DNA from: Gammaproteobacteria bacterium
GTDB taxonomy: Bacteria; Pseudomonadota; Gammaproteobacteria; Thiomicrospirales; Thiomicrospiraceae
Direction: 5' to 3'
Length of the DNA: 18,470 nt
Assembly (NCBI GenBank): GCA_013153955.1
Contig: JAADDM010000105.1
Span: forward strand, 1-18,470
Shown here: positions 7,517-14,216 of the stretch, in pieces
Layout: each line of letters starts with the position of its first letter
Numbering within the stretch: the first letter of the stretch is position 1
Notes under the pieces: model-generated
Database searches by the model: none
Told to the model about the DNA's origin: nothing
What the model saw: only the letters and a program-made list of their open reading frames with translations
Made by a program: the position numbers and the translations under genes

Positions 7517-8581
7517 TTACTTTGATTTAATCAAGCTTAGCAATAACTCAACAATCTTTTCAGTGGCCTGTGTACGTGCCTGTCTTCGAATACTTTCAGA
7601 AGCTTGTGCACGCTTTTCGGCATGTAAACCCCACTCTTTAAGGGAGGCACATAGACGTTCAGGCGTCAGTTCTGATTGGGGAATAATTTCCCCTCCCTGA
7701 ATATCCACGAGGGCTTTGGCATTTGCAGTCTGATGATCATCTACTGCGTGGGGATAAGGCACTAAAATAGCCGGTCGTGCTGCTGCCATTAACTCACTGA
7801 CGGTCAGTGCGCCCGAACGACAAAGCACCATGTCGGCCTTGCCATACGCCCGTACCATATCCTCAATAAAAGGCACGACTTCGGCACTCACGCCTGCCAC
7901 TTGGTAAGCCATCTCGGCTTGTGCTAAGGTTCGCTCGCCCGTTTGATGTGTCACCACTGGTCGGTCAGCCTCTTCCATCAGCGCCAATGCCTTAGGCAGC
8001 GTCTCATTCAACGCCAAAGCACCTCGACTGCCCCCTAAAACGAGCAAGTGGCAAGGCTGAGTGTTTTCCACCACGCATAGGCGCTCTAGGCCATCCCTAA
8101 CAGGATTGCCCATATTCACCACCTGCTCCCCCTTAATTACCGACTGAGGAAACGCCGTCATCACGCGTACAGCAAAGCGTGCCAGTAATTTATTGGTCAA
8201 CCCAGGAATGGCATTCTGTTCATGCAACACCAACGGAATGCCTAATGATTTTGCGGCTAATCCACCAGGACCACAAACAAAACCGCCCATCCCAAGCACT
8301 AAATCAGGCTGTGTCTCTTTTAAAATTCGTCTCGCCTGCAACCAAGCTTTGGTGACATTAAATGGTGCCAAAAACCAGCCTTTCAGACCGTTTCCTCGCA
8401 AACCTTTAATGCCAATATTATTCAAAGGAATACCGGCTTTCTCAACCCAAGTCGCTTCCATACCGCCTTGAGTGCCCATCCAGACAACCTCAACATCCTG
8501 CTTGGCCAGCGCCTCTGCCAGTGCAATCCCGGGGAAAACATGCCCGCCTGTGCCGCCTGCCATAATCAATATTTTACTCAT
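7517..8581 (-). CDS. murG: Lipid II synthase: undecaprenyldiphospho-muramoylpentapeptide GlcNAc transferase
   Basis: MurG adds GlcNAc from UDP-GlcNAc to lipid I at the cytoplasmic membrane face, making lipid II. At 354 residues it has the normal length. The N-terminal glycine-rich loop GGTGGHVFPGIA is at 9-20, HEQNAIPG at 120-127 and GGSRGA at 183-188. The sugar-nucleotide site reads CRSGALTVSELMAAARP, with the conserved Glu at 263, followed by PHAVDDHQTANA. It begins 18 nt after the ftsW stop with a usable AGAGAGG upstream, so it is surely cotranscribed with it. The order ftsW-murG is the usual dcw order. After murG, the cluster continues with an SDR gene rather than murC. Confidence 0.98.
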   Translation of the reverse strand: MSKILIMAGGTGGHVFPGIALAEALAKQDVEVVWMGTQGGMEATWVEKAGIPLNNIGIKGLRGNGLKGWFLAPFNVTKAWLQARRILKETQPDLVLGMGGFVCGPGGLAAKSLGIPLVLHEQNAIPGLTNKLLARFAVRVMTAFPQSVIKGEQVVNMGNPVRDGLERLCVVENTQPCHLLVLGGSRGALALNETLPKALALMEEADRPVVTHQTGERTLAQAEMAYQVAGVSAEVVPFIEDMVRAYGKADMVLCRSGALTVSELMAAARPAILVPYPHAVDDHQTANAKALVDIQGGEIIPQSELTPERLCASLKEWGLHAEKRAQASESIRRQARTQATEKIVELLLSLIKSK

Positions 8582-8599
8582 CGACTTATCGACCTCTCT

Positions 8600-9871
8600 T
8601 TATGATTTACTGAGCTTCGTATCAGCCTTCTTTCTAGCATTTTTTTTCGTTGTTTTCTTGACCGTTTTCTTAGCGGATTTAACCGCTTCTGAAGCACTCT
8701 CATCCTCCCCGTCAACAGCACGTTCAGGTTTTTCACGAGGATAGAACCGACTCTCGTGATCCACTCTAAAGACCACTGCCAGCGCTATGCTTAACAACAG
8801 AACACTACTGCCCCCATAGCTCATAAAGGGCAAGGTTAAACCTTTGGTTGGAAACGCGCCCAAATTAACCCCCATGTTGATGCCTGCCTGCAAAATAATC
8901 CAAATACCAATTCCGTAGGCAACCATGCCGCCAAAAAAATGATTTGAATCGACCGCTTTACGGCCGATTCTAAAGAGTCGGTAGAGAATCGCTAGGTAAA
9001 TCAAGACCAAAAAGACCACGCCAACAAAGCCAAACTCCTCTCCATAAATAGAGAAAAGAAAATCGGTATGCGCATCAGGAAGGTAGAGTAGCTTTTGGAT
9101 ACTACCGCCTAGCCCCGCACCAAACCACTGGCCACTGCCCGAGGCAATAAGTGCCTGCGTTAACTGATAACCCGCCCCAAAAGGGTCTTGCCAAGGGTCT
9201 AAAAAGCTACTCACTCGCGCCATTCGATAAGGCGAGGTAACCACAAGTACCACCAAAATGGTCACCATGGGCAGTACCGTCAAAACAAAATAGCGCCAAG
9301 GTGCACCAGCAATCAATAGCATGCCGGTAATCATCACCGCGATGACAAACGTACTGCCATAATCAGGCTCCATTAACAGTAACATCGCCATGATTCCAAA
9401 CGGTAACGCGAGGCGAATGACCGCTTGAATACTCTCTTTAACGGCCGAAGCATGGCGATCAAGATACCCAGCCATAAAGACCACGATGGCTAATTTCATA
9501 AATTCGGAGGGTTGGAAGTTCATAAAGACCAACGGCAACCAACGCTTACTGCCGTTAATCTCTCGACCAAACACCAGCACAGCGACCAATAGAAAAAGGG
9601 CAAATAGAAAAAGCTTTCCGCGATGCTTCTCCCAGAAAGAGAGCGGAATTTGAAAGGTAATATAGGCTGCAATCGCGCCCAGTCCCATCGAAATCAACTG
9701 GCGAATAAAATAGTGATCAGGGGTGCCAAAGCGTTTTTCGGAGATGGCTACCGAACTGGAGGCAACCATCGTCAACCCAATCACCGCTAGGGTAATGACC
9801 AGTCCTAATAGCCAAAAATCCATTGGCCATTTTTTTGCGTCTTCCCGCCAACGCGTTAAGGTTGAGCCCAT
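8600..9871 (-). CDS. ftsW: Peptidoglycan glycosyltransferase FtsW
   Basis: A SEDS-family integral membrane protein (423 residues, about ten membrane segments) that polymerises lipid II at the septum with FtsI. The motif SPYRMARVSSFLDPWQDP is at 213-230. AHTDFLFSIYGEEFG places the catalytic-type Asp at 270. NMGVNLGAFPTKG runs into LTLPFMSYGGSS at 332-356. The start overlaps the murD stop by one base (TAATG), implying translational coupling. Unusual is the cytoplasmic C-terminus: after the last membrane segment (about 370) comes an acidic patch and then a highly basic tail at about 398-423, rich in K/T/A (KKTVKKTTKKNARKK). The catalytic core is conserved; the tail's function is unknown. Confidence 0.98.
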   Translation of the reverse strand: MGSTLTRWREDAKKWPMDFWLLGLVITLAVIGLTMVASSSVAISEKRFGTPDHYFIRQLISMGLGAIAAYITFQIPLSFWEKHRGKLFLFALFLLVAVLVFGREINGSKRWLPLVFMNFQPSEFMKLAIVVFMAGYLDRHASAVKESIQAVIRLALPFGIMAMLLLMEPDYGSTFVIAVMITGMLLIAGAPWRYFVLTVLPMVTILVVLVVTSPYRMARVSSFLDPWQDPFGAGYQLTQALIASGSGQWFGAGLGGSIQKLLYLPDAHTDFLFSIYGEEFGFVGVVFLVLIYLAILYRLFRIGRKAVDSNHFFGGMVAYGIGIWIILQAGINMGVNLGAFPTKGLTLPFMSYGGSSVLLLSIALAVVFRVDHESRFYPREKPERAVDGEDESASEAVKSAKKTVKKTTKKNARKKADTKLSKS

Positions 9872-11253
9872 TAACTCACACTCCCTTGAGCGCTAGCAGT
9901 CCCTAGTTGAGCAGCTTCAACTAGGGTTTTAAAGCAATCGCCACGATGTAGGTAGTTATCAAATTGATCAAAGCTGGCACAGGCAGGCGAAAAAAGCACG
10001 CAGTCGCCACTGTGCGCAAGTTTATTGGCAATGTCCACCGCCTCATCAAGTGTCTCAACACACTCAACAGACAGTCCCGTTAAACTTTCAGCGATATGGG
10101 CTTGATCTCGCCCAAACAAAATCACCTGACGACAGTAGGTTGCGACAGGCTGTTTTAAATCGCTAAAGTCCGCCTCTTTACCCACGCCACCTGCGATTAA
10201 AATGACAGAACCCGCTTGCTGTGAGCCGATGCTCTCTATCGCGGTAACGGTTGCCCCTACATTGGTGCCTTTTGAGTCATTCACCCAGTCAACCCCATTA
10301 AAGCAGCCGATACTCTGTGTTCTGTGCGGCAGCCCTGTAAAAGAGGCTAATACCTGTGTAAAGTGTTTAGAAGTGACCTTAAACGGACGACAGAGCGCCA
10401 TCATGGCCAACGCATTTAAAGCGTGATGCGACCCTTTCAATGCCATATCCGATACTGAGACAAGGCGTGTTTGTCCAAAACCTAACCAGGTCTGGTTGTT
10501 TGAAAGGTGATTTGAAGAGTCATGCCCTTCAATCACCCCATAATCCAGCTCCGATTGAATAAACCCTTCCGCTAGACTAAAACGGCAAACAGGCGCGTGA
10601 TGAATTAAGCCCTGCTCGCTAAAGTCAGCAGGAATAACCGCTAATTCGGTCTCTGCAAAGACTTTTGTCTTCGCTTGAATATAGTCCTCAAGCTCATCAT
10701 AACGGTCCATATGATCTTCAGAAATATTTAATACCGTCGCTGAAGCAGTGACTAAGGAGTAAGTCGTTTCTAACTGAAAGCTCGACAACTCTAAAACGTA
10801 CACATCGTATTCAGTGTCATCCAAAAGCAGTGTCAGGGCTGCTTGACCAATATTACCCCCTACGCCAACCGTGTAACCTGCTTGACTCAGCGCGAGTCCT
10901 GTTAGCGTTGCAACGGTACTTTTTCCATTTGACCCGGTAATGGCAATGACGGGCTTGCCCACCGCTCTGGCAAACAGCTCAATGTCGCCAATCACCTCTT
11001 TACCCAATTTAATCAGCGCAACCACCCAAGGAGATGATTTAGCAATACCAGGGCTCAGGACAATCGTATCAAACTGTGTGTACCATTCAATGGGCACTTC
11101 GCCAACAGCAAAGGCAATGTCAGGAAACTCTGACGCTAGGGATTGGGTATCCAGCCCCGTTCGAGTATCAAATGCGAAGCAGACTTCGCCTTGTGCCTGA
11201 CAATAACGTAAGACCGACTGACCGGTAATGCCTAAGCCTGCAACTAAATACAT
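9871..11253 (-). CDS. murD: UDP-N-acetylmuramoyl-L-alanine--D-glutamate ligase
   Basis: MurD adds D-Glu to UDP-MurNAc-L-Ala in the cytoplasm, the second amino-acid step of the stem peptide. The Mur-ligase order is clear: N-terminal GLGITGQS, the ATP loop TGSNGKST (106-113 from the ATG), HMDRY followed by the carbamylatable lysine in YIQAKTK, NDSKGTNVGAT, and SPACASFDQFDNYLHRGD near the end. I chose the ATG at 11253, which gives 460 residues and an N-terminus beginning MYLVAGLG. A TTG three codons upstream (11262) is also open, but it lies only three bases from the AGAGG. The gene begins 61 nt after the mraY stop. A near-palindrome AACCAG-GT-CTGGTT lies at 10484-10497. Confidence 0.97.
   Translation of the reverse strand: MYLVAGLGITGQSVLRYCQAQGEVCFAFDTRTGLDTQSLASEFPDIAFAVGEVPIEWYTQFDTIVLSPGIAKSSPWVVALIKLGKEVIGDIELFARAVGKPVIAITGSNGKSTVATLTGLALSQAGYTVGVGGNIGQAALTLLLDDTEYDVYVLELSSFQLETTYSLVTASATVLNISEDHMDRYDELEDYIQAKTKVFAETELAVIPADFSEQGLIHHAPVCRFSLAEGFIQSELDYGVIEGHDSSNHLSNNQTWLGFGQTRLVSVSDMALKGSHHALNALAMMALCRPFKVTSKHFTQVLASFTGLPHRTQSIGCFNGVDWVNDSKGTNVGATVTAIESIGSQQAGSVILIAGGVGKEADFSDLKQPVATYCRQVILFGRDQAHIAESLTGLSVECVETLDEAVDIANKLAHSGDCVLFSPACASFDQFDNYLHRGDCFKTLVEAAQLGTASAQGSVS
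10484..10497. repeat. Degenerate palindrome AACCAGGTCTGGTT in murD
   Basis: The arms AACCAG/CTGGTT match the dispersed family, but the central GGCC is changed to GGTC, leaving imperfect symmetry. It encodes NQTWL. It may be a decayed copy or chance. Confidence 0.4.
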
Positions 11254-11314
11254 TTTGTCCAAATTCCTCTGTCTGTTTTGCTGTCTAAAAAGAGCGACTA
11301 ACGCTTAATCAGCC

Positions 11315-12397
11315 CTATCGAAGCTTTAAGCTGGCCAATCCGATTAGCACTAAAATAATGGTGATGACCCAGAATCGCACAATAACCTGTGACTCATGCC
11401 AGCCCTTCTGTTCGTAATGATGATGTAGGGGCGCCATGAGGAAAATGCGCTTCTTTCTCAACTTAAAAGAGCCCACCTGTAAAATAACCGAGACAGTTTC
11501 AGCAACAAAAATCCCGCCCATAATAAAGAAGACCAACTCCTGTTTAACGGCAATGGCCATACCGCCTAGCGTTGCACCAATCGCCAATGAACCCACATCG
11601 CCCATAAAGACTTGCGCGGGATGCGCATTAAACCAGAGAAAGCCTAATCCAGCCCCCACCAGAGCGGCAGCAAGAATGGTAATTTCTCCCACGCCAGGGA
11701 TATAGGGAATATTTAAATAGTCTGAAAAATAGACATGACCTGACAAGTAAGCAAACACACCTAACGCACCTGAAATCATCACCGTTGGCATAATCGCCAA
11801 GCCATCCAAGCCATCGGTCAAATTGACGGCATTAGACGTTCCAACGATAACAAGGTAACTGAATAAAATGGTCCACGCACCCATGTGAATCACCGTGTCT
11901 TTCATATAGGGAATTAACAGCTCAGTTTCAGCGGGCACCGTTGCCATGCTGTACAGCGCATACGCCCCTGCAAAGCCAATAATCGACTGCCATAGAAATT
12001 TAGTGCGAGAGCGCATCCCTTCAGGGTCTTTGTAAACAACTTTCATATAATCATCGACAAACCCAATGACCCCAAAGCCCAACATCATAACGCTAATAAT
12101 CAAGAGATAATGGTTGGTTAAATCTCCCCAGAGCACCACAGCCATCGCCACGGAGAATAGAATCATGGTTCCACCCATTGTGGGGGTACCCGCTTTTACT
12201 AAGTGAGTTTTAGGCCCATCTTGACGAATGGACTGCCCTACTTTAAGACGCGTCAACCAGCGAATCATCGCAGGTCCAATTAAGAAGGACAGAATCAATG
12301 CCGTCAGCACACTCATAATGGCGCGCATGGTGATATAACTAAACACCCCAAAGCCAGAAATATACTGTTGTAAATACTCTGTTAGGTAGATAAGCAT
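11315..12397 (-). CDS. mraY: Phospho-N-acetylmuramoyl-pentapeptide transferase (lipid I synthase)
   Basis: MraY couples UDP-MurNAc-pentapeptide to undecaprenyl phosphate in the inner membrane, forming lipid I. The protein has 360 residues, exactly as in E. coli, with about ten membrane segments. Catalytic aspartates are D115 and D116 (FVDDYMK) and D267 (FMGDVGS). NLTDGLDGLA at 192-201 and the MAPLHHHYE histidine cluster at 321-329 are intact. A good Shine-Dalgarno, AAAGGA, lies eight bases before the ATG. Upstream, 175 nt separate it from murF, the longest gap in this cluster, with a small hairpin at 12430-12446. A secondary promoter is possible but not recognisable with confidence. Confidence 0.98.
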   Translation of the reverse strand: MLIYLTEYLQQYISGFGVFSYITMRAIMSVLTALILSFLIGPAMIRWLTRLKVGQSIRQDGPKTHLVKAGTPTMGGTMILFSVAMAVVLWGDLTNHYLLIISVMMLGFGVIGFVDDYMKVVYKDPEGMRSRTKFLWQSIIGFAGAYALYSMATVPAETELLIPYMKDTVIHMGAWTILFSYLVIVGTSNAVNLTDGLDGLAIMPTVMISGALGVFAYLSGHVYFSDYLNIPYIPGVGEITILAAALVGAGLGFLWFNAHPAQVFMGDVGSLAIGATLGGMAIAVKQELVFFIMGGIFVAETVSVILQVGSFKLRKKRIFLMAPLHHHYEQKGWHESQVIVRFWVITIILVLIGLASLKLR

Positions 12398-12572
12398 GGG
12401 TTTTATCCTTTCGTCTATTCAGGGAGAGCGATAACATCCTGTTACCACCCAATAAAATTTCATTTTTGACCGATTGATAACCGGCCCAGTATTTGTTCTA
12501 TATTCAGGTTTGTATGCATCTGCACACATTTTTTATAACGGTTTAAAGTAACTTAGAGCGACTTTACTCAAC
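12398..12572 (-). promoter_or_regulatory. murF-mraY intergenic gap with small hairpin
   Basis: This is a 175-nt A/T-rich noncoding spacer inside an otherwise compact cluster. On the minus strand GGTAACA-GGA-TGTTATC (12446-12430) folds into a 7-bp stem with one G-U pair, about 33 nt upstream of mraY. TATA-like elements occur (TTATAAA, TATAGA), but no pair of -35/-10 hexamers stands out. I see no gene here. Confidence 0.3.
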
Positions 12573-14216
12573 TTAAACCGACTGGCCTACGACCGCCTCA
12601 GCAATGCGTTCCATCTGTGCACTGCGAGAGCCTTTGACTAAAATATTTAAAGACTCACTGGCAATGGCTTTGGTATCCACCAGTGTCAATACCGCTTCTG
12701 ACATCGCCTCGTGACTTTCAAAATAGTGTGCATTTTCTCCAAAAATAGTCGGCATATTCTGTGCCGCTTCACCCAACACAAAGAGGTAGGTGACGCCAAC
12801 TTGTTTGGCAAATTCAGCGACACTTTGATGACCAGCTTCGCTGTCTGAACCAAGCTCACCCATTGCCCCTAAGCAGAGAATCGATTCGTCTCCGAGACTC
12901 ACCAAGGCTCGAATGCCCGCTTTAACCGATTCAGGGTTGGCATTATAACTGTCATCTATTAACCAGCCCGTTTTTATCGCCTGTTTTTGTAACCGACCTG
13001 CTACCCCCCTAAAACTGGCCAGGCCTGGTTCAATGTCAGACCAGCTTAATCCTGCACTCAACGCAACCGCAACACAAGCCGCCGCATTCATCGCATTATG
13101 CTCGCCCAAAACAGGCACCTGCACAGTATAACTGCCAACGGTAGGTGTCTTTTCGGCAGAAGACTCCGTCACACTTGAACTTGGGCTTTCTGGTAACGCT
13201 TTCGCCTGTATAACCAGCGTAAAGGTAATCCCTGTTTCGGTCGTTTTAAACGCCTGAACACAAACATCTGCAGAGGTAGCAGTACCAAAACTGACGATGT
13301 GCTTAACGCCTAAATTGGCATTGATACGCTGCCAATCAGCATAGCCAACCGAATCAGCATTGATGACAGCAACGCCTCGGTTATCCGAGTCGAGTCGATT
13401 CAAACCTTGAAAAATTTCACCTTTCGTATCAACCACCCCTTGAAGCGAGCCAAAGCCTTCTAGGTGGGCGCCCGACGCATTGGTAATCATCGCAATGTCA
13501 GGTTGCGCCAAATCGGTTAAATAGGCAATCTCTTGAGGATGGTTTGCGCCCATCTCAATAATGGCGTATTCATCATCCGGCCTTAACGCCAAGAGGGTGC
13601 GTGGAAGTCCAAAATCATTATTCAGATTCCCTTCGGTTGCCAGTGTCTTACCCGCATGCTCAAAAATTGTTTTTAGCAAGGTTTTGGTGGTGGTTTTACC
13701 GTTGCTGCCAGTGACCCCAATGACGGTTTTAACAGGCATCTGCTCGCGGTGCCATTTTGCAAACAGACCCAGTGCTATACGGGTATCGTCCACACACACA
13801 CCTGGCACAATGCTATCAACCGTGTCCGAAACTAAAATCGCTACCGCACCCTGCTGAATGGCTTGGTCTATAAAACGATGCCCATCAAACTGTTCACCTT
13901 TAATCGCGATATAGAGTGCACCAGCTTGTAGCGTTCGCGTGTCGGTACTGATACTGGTAAACCTCACCGCACTGTCTGCGCTTAACGCCCCTATCAGGGC
14001 ACCATTAACGGCTTCAACACTGCCTAACAGGTCACTAAGTGTCCAACTAAAATGATTATCTGACTGCATCTTTGAAGCCTCTTGGTTAATTGCCGTTGAC
14101 GTGGTTTGACTCTGTTTTTCGGGAGCGGTTGTTACTTGGCCCTGCAATACCTGCAACCAACTATTGACATCATGCTCTAAAGGAAGCGTACCCTTTTCTG
14201 TCGCCTGTTTATTCAC
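12573..14216 (-). CDS. murF: UDP-N-acetylmuramoyl-tripeptide--D-alanyl-D-alanine ligase
   Basis: MurF adds D-Ala-D-Ala to complete UDP-MurNAc-pentapeptide in the cytoplasm. Motifs: STDTRTLQAGALYIAIKGE, the ATP loop GVTGSNGKTTTK (167-178), EMGANHPQEI, DDSYNANPESV and the C-terminal LVKGSRSAQMERI. The 547 residues exceed the usual 450 or so. About 49 residues are an N-terminal extension before MQSDNHFSWTL, and about 20 are an S/T/E-rich loop near 340-360. The start is ambiguous. GTG at 14216 overlaps murE by 8 nt as GTGAATAA, exactly like the ftsL/ftsI junction, but lacks a strong Shine-Dalgarno. ATG at 14069 has AGAGG eight bases upstream and gives a standard N-terminus. A CCAGGCCTGG palindrome encodes PGLA near residue 397. 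Confidence 0.96.
   Translation of the reverse strand: MNKQATEKGTLPLEHDVNSWLQVLQGQVTTAPEKQSQTTSTAINQEASKMQSDNHFSWTLSDLLGSVEAVNGALIGALSADSAVRFTSISTDTRTLQAGALYIAIKGEQFDGHRFIDQAIQQGAVAILVSDTVDSIVPGVCVDDTRIALGLFAKWHREQMPVKTVIGVTGSNGKTTTKTLLKTIFEHAGKTLATEGNLNNDFGLPRTLLALRPDDEYAIIEMGANHPQEIAYLTDLAQPDIAMITNASGAHLEGFGSLQGVVDTKGEIFQGLNRLDSDNRGVAVINADSVGYADWQRINANLGVKHIVSFGTATSADVCVQAFKTTETGITFTLVIQAKALPESPSSSVTESSAEKTPTVGSYTVQVPVLGEHNAMNAAACVAVALSAGLSWSDIEPGLASFRGVAGRLQKQAIKTGWLIDDSYNANPESVKAGIRALVSLGDESILCLGAMGELGSDSEAGHQSVAEFAKQVGVTYLFVLGEAAQNMPTIFGENAHYFESHEAMSEAVLTLVDTKAIASESLNILVKGSRSAQMERIAEAVVGQSV
13019..13028. repeat. Palindrome CCAGGCCTGG, copy in murF
   Basis: The 10-bp core of the dispersed palindrome family, within murF in a PGLAS-coding stretch. 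Symmetry ends at the core: GCC precedes and GTT follows the central bases. Confidence 0.7.

Noticed and set aside
8472..8744. Plus-strand frame with a phenylalanine-rich, membrane-like C-terminal half
   Set aside because: It is the antisense of the murG start and the lysine-codon-rich ftsW tail (AAA/AAG reads as TTT/CTT); no start signals support it.
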